Shown here piece by piece: positions 42,922-51,724 of a stretch of 64,000 bases of DNA. Position 1 is the stretch's first letter. Each line of letters begins with the position of its first letter. Below the pieces are notes generated by a model. It worked only from the letters and a program-made list of their open reading frames with translations, did no database searches and was not told the DNA's origin. The translations under genes were made by a program, and so were the position numbers. Source of the stretch: Clostridiales bacterium (lineage in GTDB: Bacteria > Bacillota > Clostridia > Oscillospirales > Oscillospiraceae); assembly GCA_004556345.1 (NCBI GenBank), contig SFHQ01000004.1:5144-69143 (forward strand), given 5' to 3'.

Positions 42922-44083
42922 GCTCGTCGGCCTCCTTTTCTGCGGTGTCCGGTGATGCCGCCGGGGTTGCCGGGGCCGGTCCTGCCGGGACCTTGGCCTT
43001 GCTGCCCCGGAAGATCATGCGGTAGTTGATGAAGAACTCACAGCCCAGCATGAAGAAGAGGATGATGGCCGAGAGCACGTCCGCCGCCGAGGCAGGGATC
43101 TTGAAGTTGGTCTGAATGGTGTTGGAGCCTTTGGTCAGCACAGCCAGCAGCCCCGCGATGAGCACCATGGCGAAGGGATTGAGGTGGGCCAGCCACGCCA
43201 CGATGATGGCCGTGAAGCCCACGCCGCCGGAGGTGCCGTTGTTGAGCGTATAGTCTGCGCCGGAGACCACCAGGAAGCCCATGAGGCCCGCGATGGCACC
43301 GGAGAGGAACATGGTGCGCATGATGATCTTGCCCACGTTCATGCCCGCGTAGCGGGCGGTCCGCTGGCTCTCGCCCACGACGGAGATCTCATAGCCGTGC
43401 TTGCTGTACTTCATGTAAATGAACATGCCGACCGTGAGGGCCAGGACGATGATCCAGCCGATGTGGACCCCACCCACCTTCGGCAGGCGGGCCTTCTGGT
43501 CGAACATGGCGATGATGGGGAAGCCGGTGCCGCTGGGGTCCTTCCAGGGGCCGTTCTGCAAATAGGCCTCGATGCCGATGGCGATGTAATTGAGCATCAG
43601 GGTAAAGAGCGTCTCGTTGGTCCCCCACCTGGCCTTGCAGAAGGCCGGGACCAGGCCCCAGATGCCGCCTGCAAGGATACTCGCCACCGCCATGACGATC
43701 AAGAGGGCGGGCTTGGGGAGTTTATCATACCAGTAGAGGGCGAAGTAGGTGGCCGCAATGCCGCCCACCATGATCTGGCCCTCCGCGCCGATGTTCCAGA
43801 ACTTCATCTTGAACGCCGGGGCGATGGCCAGGGCCGCGCCCAAGAGCGGGATGGCGACCCGGACGGTGACCTTGGCGGTAGACGGTCCGCCCAGGGACCC
43901 GGTGATGATGTCGTGATACACCGCGATGGGGTTGTGCCCCAGCACCGCGATGAACAGGGAGCCGACCACCAGCGCCAGGACAATGGCCACCAGGCGGATG
44001 GCCCATTTTTTGGCGCCGCTCAGGTCATCCCGCTTGGCGAGGCGGACCAGCGGCTCCCGTTGGATATTCTGTTTCTCAGTCAT
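42914..44083 (-). CDS. BMP-type nucleoside ABC transporter, permease 1
   Basis: A 389-residue permease (NupP/YufP-like) with 9-10 helices. The coupling loop reads SKHGYEISVVGESQRTARYAGMN, matched to the partner permease, and the C-terminus is an Ala/Pro-rich cytosolic tail. It overlaps the ATPase gene by 8 bp and permease 2 by 8 bp, so all three are coupled in translation. The C-terminal tail overlapping the next gene is longer than in Bacillus relatives. Confidence 0.88.
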   Translation of the reverse strand: MTEKQNIQREPLVRLAKRDDLSGAKKWAIRLVAIVLALVVGSLFIAVLGHNPIAVYHDIITGSLGGPSTAKVTVRVAIPLLGAALAIAPAFKMKFWNIGAEGQIMVGGIAATYFALYWYDKLPKPALLIVMAVASILAGGIWGLVPAFCKARWGTNETLFTLMLNYIAIGIEAYLQNGPWKDPSGTGFPIIAMFDQKARLPKVGGVHIGWIIVLALTVGMFIYMKYSKHGYEISVVGESQRTARYAGMNVGKIIMRTMFLSGAIAGLMGFLVVSGADYTLNNGTSGGVGFTAIIVAWLAHLNPFAMVLIAGLLAVLTKGSNTIQTNFKIPASAADVLSAIILFFMLGCEFFINYRMIFRGSKAKVPAGPAPATPAASPDTAEKEADEHE

Positions 44084-45638
44084 GGCCGCGCCCCTCTTCC
44101 TTGTGGGTCGTCATCAGGAAGCCCACTTCTTCTTTTGTGATCGTGCGGCCGTCCACGATGCCGCTGACTTTGCCGCCGCAGAGGACCAGGATGCGGTCAC
44201 ACAGCTCCAGTAAGACGTCCAGGTCCTCGCCGACGTAGATGACGGCCACGCCCTTCTCTTTCTGCTCGTTGAGCAGGCGGTAGATGGTGTAGGAGGAGTG
44301 GATGTCCAGGCCGCGGACGGGATAGGCCGCCATGAGAACGGCGGGGCCGGAGGCGATCTCCCGGCCCACCAGGACCTTCTGGACGTTGCCGCCGGAGAGC
44401 TTGCGCACGGGGGTGTTGATGCTGGGGGTCACGACCTCCAGCTTTTCTTTGATCTCCTGGGCCAGGGTGCGGGGGGGCTTGGCGTCGGTGAAGAAGCCGT
44501 TGCCCTTGTCATAGCTTTTCAGCATCATGTTCCCCGTCATGCCCATGGAGCCGACGAGGCCCATGCCCAGCCGGTCCTCCGGCACGAAGGCCAGGGAGAT
44601 GCCCAGGTTGCGAATGGCCAGGGGGGACTTGCCCACCAGGTTTTCGGCCTGCTCGTCGTGGCGGTTGTGGTAAATGATCTCGCCGTGGGAGACGGGATAC
44701 AGGCCCGCGATGGCCTCACACAGCTCCCGCTGGCCGCTGCCGGCGATGCCGGCAATGCCGAGAATTTCCCCGCTTCGAGCGGCGAAGCTCACGTCGTCCA
44801 GGACTTTTACGCCCTGGCCGTCGAGACAGGTCAGCCCCTTGACCTCCAGGCGGTCCTGCGGGTCCTTGGGTTCGGGGCGGTCGATGTTCAGGGTGACGGC
44901 GTGGCCGACCATCATGTCGGTCAGCTGCTGGGGGCTGGTCTGGCTGGTGTTCACCGTGGCGATAAACTGGCCCTTGCGCAGCACGGAGACCCGGTCGGAA
45001 ATGGCCATGACCTCGTTGAGCTTGTGGGTGATGATGACGATGGACTTCCCGTCGGCCCGCATGTTCCGCAGCACGGAGAAGAGCTTCTCCGTCTCCTGGG
45101 GGGTCAGCACGGCGGTGGGCTCGTCCAGGATGAGAATATCCGCGCCCCGGTAGAGGACCTTGATGATCTCCACCGTCTGCTTCTCGGAGACGGCCATGTC
45201 GTAGATCTTCTTGTCCGGGTCTAAATCGAAGCCGTACTTGCTGCTGATGTCCCGGATCTGCTGGGAGATGGCTTTCCGGTCGAACTTGCCCTTGTCCTTC
45301 AGGCCCAGCACGATGTTCTCCGCAGCGGAGAACACATCGACCAGCTTAAAGTGCTGGTGGATCATGCCGATATGCAGGGCGAAGGAGTCCTTCGGGGAGC
45401 GGATGGAGACTTCCTTGCCGTCCACCAGGATCTGTCCGCTGTCGGGGAAGTAGATGCCCGCCAGCATGTTCATGAGTGTGGTCTTGCCGCTGCCGTTTTC
45501 GCCCAGCAGGGAGAGGATCTCGCCCTTGCGGATGTCCAGGCTCACGTGGTCGTTGGCCACGACCTTGCCAAAGGTCTTGGTCACGTCCCGCAGCTCTACG
45601 GCGTTGACCGGTCGGTTCGTTGGTTGCAACGCTTGCAC
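44076..45638 (-). CDS. BMP-type nucleoside ABC transporter, ATP-binding protein
   Basis: A 520-residue double ATPase (NupO/YufO-like) driving nucleoside import. The first half has Walker A GENGSGKTTL, a signature-like VSEKQTVEI and Walker B LILDEPTAVLT. The second half has a degenerate Walker A (GIAGSGQREL), the signature LSGGNVQK and a weak Walker B (VLMAAYPVRGLD, where most have DEPTRG). Such asymmetry between halves is normal for this family. It lies 170 bp after the binding-protein gene, separated by hairpins. Confidence 0.92.
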   Translation of the reverse strand: MQALQPTNRPVNAVELRDVTKTFGKVVANDHVSLDIRKGEILSLLGENGSGKTTLMNMLAGIYFPDSGQILVDGKEVSIRSPKDSFALHIGMIHQHFKLVDVFSAAENIVLGLKDKGKFDRKAISQQIRDISSKYGFDLDPDKKIYDMAVSEKQTVEIIKVLYRGADILILDEPTAVLTPQETEKLFSVLRNMRADGKSIVIITHKLNEVMAISDRVSVLRKGQFIATVNTSQTSPQQLTDMMVGHAVTLNIDRPEPKDPQDRLEVKGLTCLDGQGVKVLDDVSFAARSGEILGIAGIAGSGQRELCEAIAGLYPVSHGEIIYHNRHDEQAENLVGKSPLAIRNLGISLAFVPEDRLGMGLVGSMGMTGNMMLKSYDKGNGFFTDAKPPRTLAQEIKEKLEVVTPSINTPVRKLSGGNVQKVLVGREIASGPAVLMAAYPVRGLDIHSSYTIYRLLNEQKEKGVAVIYVGEDLDVLLELCDRILVLCGGKVSGIVDGRTITKEEVGFLMTTHKEEGRGHD

Positions 45639-45755
45639 CTCAGCTTTCTCTGTTCTCTCTTTGGTTTGCCGGTTACAGGTCAGCCGTCATCCTCTGACGG
45701 CTCGCCTCTGACAGGCAAGCGCAGGCTTGATCCAGATAAAAAGTCACCGGGGAAT

Positions 45756-45793
45756 CAAAGCACACCCTCGCCGGGAGGCAAGGGTGCGCTTTG
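45756..45793 (-). terminator. attenuating hairpin between binding protein and ABC genes
   Basis: CAAAGC-CACCCT-GCC pairs with GGC-AGGGTG-GCTTTG across a GGGA loop with two single mismatches. A second small hairpin (AGCCGTCA / TGACGGCT) lies near 45680-45700. Partial termination would raise the ratio of binding protein to permeases. Confidence 0.55.
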
Positions 45794-45808
45794 TTGGTTC
45801 CGGAAAGA

Positions 45809-46984
45809 TCAGGACAGAACGGTGACGCCGTCCACGATGTAGGTGAAGGTGGGAGAAGAGCCCTTCTCGTTTTCCTTGTAGTACTCACCCTCAGCCAGGT
45901 TCAGCTCGTTGCCGTCGGCGTCCTTGCCGTGCAGGGGGCCGGCAAAGACCTGAACGGAGCCGTCAGCCAGGCCGGCAGCGGCCTTCTCGATGGCTTCCTT
46001 GGTGCCGTCGGCGATGATGGCATCGTTGAAGGGGGACAGGTAGCAAGCGCCCTCGGCGTAGCTGCCGCACCAATCCTGGTCAATGGCCTCGCCGTCGATC
46101 AGGCACTTGAGCGCGTACTCATAGTAAGCGCCCCAGTTGACGCGGGCGGAGACCAGAGCGGCGTCGGGTGCCACGGAGATCATGTCGTCGTTGTAGCCCA
46201 CGGCGAAGACACCGTTGCTCTGGGCGGTGGTGGCGGGGGCGGAGGTGTCGGAGTGCTGGGAGATGACATCGCAGCCCTGGTCGATCAGAGCCTGGGCGTT
46301 GGTGGCTTCCTTGGTGGCGTCGGACCACTCGTTGGTGTAGTTGACGAGCATGGTCACGTCGGGGTTGACGCTCTTGGCGCCCAGATAGAAGGCGGTGTAG
46401 CCGGAGATGACCTCGGCGAAGGGCTTGGCAGCCACATAGCCCAGCTTGTTGGTCTCGGTCTTCAGACCGGCAGCGATACCGGCCAGGTAACGGGCCTCGA
46501 AGATCTTAGCGAAGTAGTTGTGGGTGTTGTCCAGGGTGTCGGTCGCGCCCTGGTAGCCGGTGGCGTGGCAGAACTGCACGTCGGGGTGGTCGGGAGCGGC
46601 CTCCTCCATGTACTGCTCGTGGCCGAAGGAGTCGGCGAAGATGGCGTTGCAGCCGGCGTCGAGCAGCTCGTTGATGGCGTCGGCGCAGGTGGAGTCCTCG
46701 GTGATGTTGGCCTTCACGACGACCTGGGAGTCATAGTCCATGCCGTTCTTCTGGCAGGCCTCTCTCATGCCGTCGATGTGGTTCTTGTTGTAGGCATCGG
46801 CAGCCTCACCGACCAGGATCAGGCCGACCTTCAGCTTGTCGGCAGCGATGCCGGTGGTAGCAGCGGTGTCGCTGCTGCTGTCGGCGGTGGTGTCAGCATC
46901 GGTGCTGGTGTCGCCGCCGCCGCAGGCGGTCAGGCCCAGGGCCAGAGCACCGGCCATGAGCAGAGCAAGAATACGCTTTTTCAT
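45809..46984 (-). CDS. BMP-family nucleoside-binding lipoprotein
   Basis: A 391-residue extracytoplasmic substrate-binding protein. The signal peptide MKKRILALLMAGALALGLTAC ends in a lipobox Cys, followed by an Asp/Thr/Ser-rich linker. The body fits the BMP (PnrA/NupN) family, with FADSFGHEQYMEEAA, KLGYVAAKPFAEV and DQGCDVISQHSDTS. PnrA-type proteins bind purine nucleosides; the xpt gene just upstream supports that. It starts the ABC operon with AGGAGG upstream of ATG 46984. Confidence 0.92.
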   Translation of the reverse strand: MKKRILALLMAGALALGLTACGGGDTSTDADTTADSSSDTAATTGIAADKLKVGLILVGEAADAYNKNHIDGMREACQKNGMDYDSQVVVKANITEDSTCADAINELLDAGCNAIFADSFGHEQYMEEAAPDHPDVQFCHATGYQGATDTLDNTHNYFAKIFEARYLAGIAAGLKTETNKLGYVAAKPFAEVISGYTAFYLGAKSVNPDVTMLVNYTNEWSDATKEATNAQALIDQGCDVISQHSDTSAPATTAQSNGVFAVGYNDDMISVAPDAALVSARVNWGAYYEYALKCLIDGEAIDQDWCGSYAEGACYLSPFNDAIIADGTKEAIEKAAAGLADGSVQVFAGPLHGKDADGNELNLAEGEYYKENEKGSSPTFTYIVDGVTVLS

Positions 46985-47108
46985 TTGTGTTCCTCCTAAA
47001 TGACATACTTTTTCAAAACGGCGGGATCGGGTTTGGACCCGGCCGGAATGAATGGGACAAGCGGTCGGCCTGCATGACCGGCCCGGAGCAGGGCAGCAAA
47101 GACCCGGC

Positions 47109-47693
47109 TCAGTCGCAGAAAACGACCCCGGTCTCCTCGCTCATGCTGGCGATGCGGGCCAGAGACTCGACCCGGATGCCCTGGCCGCGGATGCGCTCGC
47201 CGCCGGGCTGGAAGGCCTTTTCAATGACGATACCTGCGCCCACGACCTCGGCTCCGGCCTGGTGGACGATGTCGATGAGGGCGTTCAGGGCGCTGCCGTT
47301 GGCCAGGAAATCGTCGATGAGCAGCACCCGCTCGCCGGGGTGCAGGAACTCTTTGGACACGAAGATATTATAGGGACGCTTGCTCTGGGTGAAGGACTCG
47401 ACCTGGCTGATGTACACGTCCCCGGCGATGTTCTTGGTTTTGTTTTTCTTGGCAAAGACCACGGGGGGGTTGCCAAAGGCAGGGGCGGCCAGGCAAGCAA
47501 TGCCAATGCCCGAAGCCTCGATGGTCAGGATCCGGTCCACGGGACATCCCTCGAACCGCTGCCGGAACGCCTGGCCGATGGCCTGGAGAAACGGCACATC
47601 CATCTGGTGGTTCAGGAAGCTGTCGACCTTCAATACCTCGTTGCTGCCCCGTACTTTTCCGTCCCGCAGGATCCGCTGCTTTAACTCTTCCAC
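47109..47693 (-). CDS. xpt: xanthine phosphoribosyltransferase
   Basis: Xpt salvages xanthine to XMP using PRPP. Started at the GTG at 47693 the protein is 194 residues, equal to B. subtilis Xpt, and begins VEELKQRILRDGKV; AAGGGG is upstream. In-frame ATG codons further up (to 47768) give a 25-residue extension without a good ribosome site. The PRPP-binding motif is VLLIDDFLANGSAL, and LKVDSFLNHQMD and IEKAFQPGG are family hallmarks. It precedes a nucleoside importer operon, giving a purine-salvage neighbourhood. Confidence 0.93.
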   Translation of the reverse strand: MEELKQRILRDGKVRGSNEVLKVDSFLNHQMDVPFLQAIGQAFRQRFEGCPVDRILTIEASGIGIACLAAPAFGNPPVVFAKKNKTKNIAGDVYISQVESFTQSKRPYNIFVSKEFLHPGERVLLIDDFLANGSALNALIDIVHQAGAEVVGAGIVIEKAFQPGGERIRGQGIRVESLARIASMSEETGVVFCD

Positions 47694-47770
47694 AAAAGAA
47701 CGCCCCTTCCACTGCAATTTTTGAATGGATTTATCCATAATTCGGCCCGCTTCGGCTCTATAATACATCT

Positions 47771-47799
47771 ATTCTACTGTATCCCACCCACTCTGGCAA
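47771..47799 (-). promoter_or_regulatory. promoter of xpt
   Basis: Minus strand TTGCCA (47799-47794) and TAGAAT (47776-47771) with a 17-bp spacer. The leader is about 70 nt; no purine riboswitch core was recognised. Confidence 0.65.
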
Positions 47800-48071
47800 G
47801 ATGGGAAGTCCGCCAAAAAAACAACGGAAAAGCAGGAAAAATTTCATCGTTTTTCAGCGCTTTTTACAGAGCCGAATTTTGAGGCTAAAAATGCAAGAAG
47901 AATGTGTAGAAAATGCAAGTTTTCGCTTGACATTTTTCCGCAACCTGATAAACTGTACTCGACTGTTTACGCCCCGCTTCCCTGCTTTGCCGGGGGCCGG
48001 GGCGCTCATCGGGGGCTTTTCCCTCCGGGAGTTTTATTTTTATTCTTTTTATTGGAAAAGGAGATCGTAGA
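47800..48071 (+). promoter_or_regulatory. upstream region and promoter of but
   Basis: TTGACA (47927-47932) and TAAACT (47949-47954) with a 16-bp spacer form a likely promoter. The leader of about 110 nt includes GC-rich complementary arms (GCCCCG near 47970 and CGGGGC near 47998). No gene was seen. Confidence 0.55.
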
Positions 48072-49412
48072 ATGGATTTTCAGGCACTGTACAAGAGCAA
48101 GCTGACCACCGCTGCCGAGGCCGTGAAGCTGGTCAAGTCCGGCGACTGGGTGGACTACACCTGGTGCACCAACCACCCCATTGAGCTGGACAAGGCTCTG
48201 GCTGCTCGTCAGAACGAGCTGGAGGACGTGAAGGTCCGCGGCGGCGTGACCATGTGGATGCCCGAGATCGCCAAGGCAGACGACGCCGGCGACCACTTCG
48301 CATGGCATTCCTGGCACTGCTCCGGCATCGACCGTAAGATCATGAGCAAGGGCATGGGCTGGTTCTCTCCCATGCGTTACTCCGAGCTGCCCCGCTTCTA
48401 CCGTGAGAACCTGGACCCCGTGGACGTGGTGATGATGCAGGTCCCCCCCATGGACGAGCACGGCAACTTCTCCCTGTCCCTGGCTCCCTCTCACCTGTAT
48501 GATATGTGCGCCCGCGCCAAGCACATCATCGTTGAGATCAACGAGAACCTGCCCGTTGTCTACGGCCTGAACAAGACCGAGGTCAACATTGCCGACGTGA
48601 CCTATGTCGTCGAGGGCAACAACCCCGCCATCCCTGAGCTGGGCTCCGTGCCTCCCACCGACGTGGACCGCACCGTGGCAAACCTGATCGTGCCTGAGAT
48701 CCCCAACGGCGCCTGCCTGCAGCTGGGCATCGGCGGCATGCCCAACACCGTCGGCGCTCTAATCGCTGAGTCCGACCTGAAGGACCTGGGCGTTCACACC
48801 GAGATGTACGTCGACGCCTTCGTGGACATCGCCAAGGCCGGCAAGATCAACGGCAAGAACAAGACCCTGGACTATGGCCGTCAGGTCTTCGCTTTCGCTG
48901 CTGGTACCAAGAAGCTGTATGACTACGTGAACAAGAACCCCGACGTCATGGGCGCTCCTGTTGACTACACCAACGACGTGCACGTCATCTCCCAGCTGGA
49001 TAAGTTCATCTCCATCAACAACATCGTCGACCTGGACCTGTTCGGCCAGGTGAACGCCGAGTCTGCCGGCATCAAGCACATCTCCGGCACCGGCGGTCAG
49101 CTGGACTTCGTCATGGGCGCTTACCTGTCCAAGGGCGGTAAGTCCTTCATCTGCCTGTCCTCCGCCATGAAGGGCAAGGACGGCCAGCTGAAGTCCCGTA
49201 TCGTCCCCACCCTGACCAACGGCTCCATCTGCACCGACCCCCGTTCCACCATCCAGTACCTGGTCACCGAGTACGGCATGATCAACCTGAAGGGTCTGAA
49301 CACCTGGCAGCGTGCCGAGCAGATCATCTCCATCGCACATCCCCAGTTCCGCGACGAGCTGATCAAGGACGCAGAGAAGATGGGCATCTGGAGAAAGTCC
49401 AACAAGCGGTAA
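48072..49412 (+). CDS. but: butyryl-CoA:acetate CoA-transferase
   Basis: This enzyme swaps CoA between butyryl-CoA and acetate, the last step of butyrate formation in gut Firmicutes. The 446-residue protein follows the Roseburia-type enzyme closely by recall: VKSGDWVDY near the start, then QLGIGGMPN (217-225) and VHTEMYVDAFVDIAKAGKING, whose Glu244 is the likely catalytic residue that forms the CoA thioester. GTGGQLDFVMGAYLSKGGKS is the second CoA-site block. A 4-hydroxybutyrate CoA-transferase activity is possible. Codons are strongly biased, suggesting high expression. Confidence 0.85.
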   Translation: MDFQALYKSKLTTAAEAVKLVKSGDWVDYTWCTNHPIELDKALAARQNELEDVKVRGGVTMWMPEIAKADDAGDHFAWHSWHCSGIDRKIMSKGMGWFSPMRYSELPRFYRENLDPVDVVMMQVPPMDEHGNFSLSLAPSHLYDMCARAKHIIVEINENLPVVYGLNKTEVNIADVTYVVEGNNPAIPELGSVPPTDVDRTVANLIVPEIPNGACLQLGIGGMPNTVGALIAESDLKDLGVHTEMYVDAFVDIAKAGKINGKNKTLDYGRQVFAFAAGTKKLYDYVNKNPDVMGAPVDYTNDVHVISQLDKFISINNIVDLDLFGQVNAESAGIKHISGTGGQLDFVMGAYLSKGGKSFICLSSAMKGKDGQLKSRIVPTLTNGSICTDPRSTIQYLVTEYGMINLKGLNTWQRAEQIISIAHPQFRDELIKDAEKMGIWRKSNKR

Positions 49413-49448
49413 TTGCGCTTCCGCTTCTACTTGATATCCACTTGACTT

Positions 49449-49487
49449 GCAAAGCCGACCCCCGGAGTTTTCAGGGGTCGGCTTTGC
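49449..49487 (+). terminator. terminator-like hairpin after but
   Basis: A perfect 14-bp stem GCAAAGCCGACCCC / GGGGTCGGCTTTGC with an 11-nt loop. There is no strong T-run. Confidence 0.7.
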
Positions 49488-49543
49488 TCATGGTGGCCGC
49501 AAGAGGCGGCGGATTTGATTGGGGGTTCTGCGAGGTACGATGT

Positions 49544-49757
49544 TGCCTTAGTACACGACCGATTCCGTGCGGTAAGTTGCCCTCATCCGACCCGGGCTGA
49601 CGCCCGGCCCACCTTCCCCCTCGGGGAAGGCTCTGTTTACGTGGTACAACTTTGAAAGGTGATACCACTCGAAAAAGCCTTCCCCTGGGGGGAAGGTGGC
49701 TGCGAAGCAGACGAATGAGGGTTACCTACCGCAATAGAGCCGTAGTGTACTAAGGCA
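49544..49757. mobile_element. MITE-like inverted-repeat element
   Basis: The ends are inverted: TGCCTTAGTACAC at 49544-49556 matches the complement of 49745-49757 exactly, and similarity continues inward for about 45 bp through CCCTCAT. Internal CCTTCCCC/GGGGAAGG hairpins occur near 49611-49630 and 49676-49700, and these also pair with each other. The 214-bp unit has no coding capacity. No clear target-site duplication was found. Similar CTTCCCC-rich repeats are known in related gut Firmicutes (recalled, not searched). Confidence 0.75.
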
Positions 49758-49904
49758 GAATGGCCAGATGCGGAACCACTAATTTAATCCGCTGCCTCCG
49801 GCGGCCATCATTCATAAAAATATTTCCCCCTCGACGCCGTTCCCAAGAAAAGGTCTTCCAGAAAATGGTAAACTCTTGGTGTTCCCAGAAAGGAGGCCAG
49901 AGAA

Positions 49905-50729
49905 ATGCCGGTACTATATCGCCGTGGACTGCTGGAAAGCACGCGGGTGACCATGATCGCCCCGGAGTACATCTCCCCCAACCCCGACCAGCCCCGTCGT
50001 TACTTTGATCCCGATGGGCTGAGCGAGTTGGCGGACAGCATCCGCGCCCACGGGATCTTACAGCCCCTGTCCGTCCGGCGGAAGGGCGGCGGACGCTATG
50101 AACTCATCGCCGGAGAGCGGCGGCTGCGGGCGGCCATGATCTGTGGCCTGGAGCAGGTCCCCTGCTTGGTGCTGGAGGTTTCCAGGGAGAGCTCCTGTCT
50201 GCTCTCCCTGATCGAAAACCTTCAGCGGCGGGACCTGGACTTCTGGGAGGAGGCCAAGGCGCTGGAGCGCCTGACAACGGTGTACGGCCTGTCTCAGGAG
50301 GAAGCCGCGGCGAAGGTGGGCAAATCCCAGTCCGCCGTGGCCAACAAGCTGCGGCTGCTCCGCCTGCCCCAGGACGTGCTGTCGCTGCTCCGGAAAAACG
50401 GGTTTACGGAGCGCCACGCCCGCGCCCTGCTCCGCCTGCCCACCGCCGAGGCCCAGCAGGAGGCCGCCGCCCTGCTGGTCCAGGAGGGCTGGACCGTCGC
50501 CCGCACCGAGCGCTACGTCGAGGAGGTCTTGCAGACCGAAGCGCCCAAGGAGAAGAAGAACCGCCGTCCCCTGCTCATCCGGGACATCCGCTTCTTCCTG
50601 AATTCCTTGGACCACAGCCTGGCCGTGATGCGTTCGGCGGGGGTGGACGCCAAATGCCACCGGGCCGAGGAGGGCGAAGACCTCCTGCTCACCATACGGA
50701 TCCCGCGAGCCCGACCGCCTGCCGGTTGA
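49905..50729 (+). CDS. noc: ParB-like nucleoid occlusion protein Noc
   Basis: A 274-residue ParB-fold protein upstream of soj-spo0J, the Firmicutes position of Noc, which blocks division over the nucleoid. It has the CTP-site motifs NPDQPRRYF (26-34) and GERR (70-73), followed by the helix-turn-helix GLSQEEAAAKVGKSQSAVANKLRLL and a C-terminal domain with FFLNSLDHSLAVMRSAG. The N-terminal 15 residues could act as the Noc membrane-targeting segment. AAAGGAGG precedes ATG 49905. It could instead be a second ParB; position favours Noc. Confidence 0.85.
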   Translation: MPVLYRRGLLESTRVTMIAPEYISPNPDQPRRYFDPDGLSELADSIRAHGILQPLSVRRKGGGRYELIAGERRLRAAMICGLEQVPCLVLEVSRESSCLLSLIENLQRRDLDFWEEAKALERLTTVYGLSQEEAAAKVGKSQSAVANKLRLLRLPQDVLSLLRKNGFTERHARALLRLPTAEAQQEAAALLVQEGWTVARTERYVEEVLQTEAPKEKKNRRPLLIRDIRFFLNSLDHSLAVMRSAGVDAKCHRAEEGEDLLLTIRIPRARPPAG

Positions 50730-50770
50730 AGTCCGCGTTTGAATCCATGATCCTTTCTCTTCTTTTTGGC

Positions 50771-50802
50771 CGGATGTTTCACGTGAAACATCCGGTCCTT
50801 TT
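50771..50802 (+). other. parS: parS site 1, inside the noc terminator hairpin
   Basis: A perfect parS TGTTTCACGTGAAACA is at 50775-50790. Flanking CCGGA/TCCGG extends it into a longer palindrome, followed by TCCTTTTTC, so the same sequence looks like the noc terminator. Confidence 0.9.
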
Positions 50803-50820
50803 TCTGCGTTTCCAAGTTTT

Positions 50821-50836
50821 TGTTTCACGTGAAACA
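50821..50836 (+). other. parS: parS site 2
   Basis: A second perfect TGTTTCACGTGAAACA, 30 bp after the first, in the noc-soj spacer. Confidence 0.92.
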
Positions 50837-50883
50837 TGCCGAGATTTGAGGGACAAAGCCTGTGACTTTCCCTGGGAAATCCC

Positions 50884-50912
50884 TTGCAAGCGTGCCATAG
50901 ATGGGGTATAAT
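50884..50912 (+). promoter_or_regulatory. promoter of soj-spo0J
   Basis: TTGCAA (50884-50889) and TATAAT (50907-50912) with a 17-bp spacer. It lies 48 bp downstream of parS site 2, so Spo0J spreading could repress it. Confidence 0.8.
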
Positions 50913-50943
50913 CTTTACATTCCATTGAAAAGGAGGCCCCACC

Positions 50944-51720
50944 ATGGCAAAAACCATCGCCTTTGTCAACCAAAAAGGCGGCGTGGGCAAGACCACCAGC
51001 TGCGTGAGCCTGGGTTCCTGTCTCCAGGCCGCCGGGGCCAGGGTGCTGGTCTGTGACTTCGACCCCCAGGGCAACGCCACCTCCGGGTTTGGCGTGGACA
51101 AGGGGGCGGTGTTCCCCACCATCTACGACGTGCTCATCAACGGTGCGTCCGTGGAGAAGGCCATCGTCCACACGAAATACGCCGATGTGCTGCCCGCCAA
51201 CAAGGCCCTGGCCGGGGCGTCGGTGGAGCTGATCGGCATGGATCGGCGGGAATATTTGTTAAAAGAGGCTCTGGGCAAAGTGGCCGGCAACTATGATTTC
51301 GTGCTCATCGACTGCCCCCCTTCCCTGGAGCTGCTGACCTTAAATTGTCTGTGTGCGGCGGACACGGTGCTGGTGCCGGTCCAGTGTGAATACTATGCCC
51401 TGGAAGGGCTGAGCGACCTGCTCTCGACCGTTCGTGTGGTCAAGCGCCGCCTGAATCCGGGCATTGAGCTGGAGGGCTTGCTGCTGACCATGTACGACGG
51501 CCGCACCAACCTCTCCATGCAGGTGGCGGAGGAGGTCAAGCGCCACTTCCCCGGCAAAGTTTTTGCCACGGTCATTCCCCGGAATGTCCGCCTGTCCGAG
51601 GCCCCCAGCCACGGCAAACCGGTGAACTATTACGACGGGTCCTCCCGCGGGTCCGTGGCCTACAAACAGCTGACAGAGGAGATCTTAGAGCGCAACCCTC
51701 TGCCGAGAAAGGAAGGGTGA
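50944..51720 (+). CDS. soj: chromosome-partitioning ATPase Soj (ParA)
   Basis: Soj is a ParA-type ATPase that works with Spo0J in origin segregation and influences DnaA. The 258-residue protein has the deviant Walker A KGGVGKTT (residues 11-18), the A' motif DFDPQGNAT and the Walker B FVLIDCPPSLELLTLN. GGAGG precedes ATG 50944. The stop is 4 bp before spo0J. Confidence 0.95.
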   Translation: MAKTIAFVNQKGGVGKTTSCVSLGSCLQAAGARVLVCDFDPQGNATSGFGVDKGAVFPTIYDVLINGASVEKAIVHTKYADVLPANKALAGASVELIGMDRREYLLKEALGKVAGNYDFVLIDCPPSLELLTLNCLCAADTVLVPVQCEYYALEGLSDLLSTVRVVKRRLNPGIELEGLLLTMYDGRTNLSMQVAEEVKRHFPGKVFATVIPRNVRLSEAPSHGKPVNYYDGSSRGSVAYKQLTEEILERNPLPRKEG

Positions 51721-51724
51721 TCCC

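Noticed and set aside
47694..47800. Purine riboswitch upstream of xpt
   Set aside because: The leader is about 70 nt and lacks the conserved core and an expression-platform terminator.
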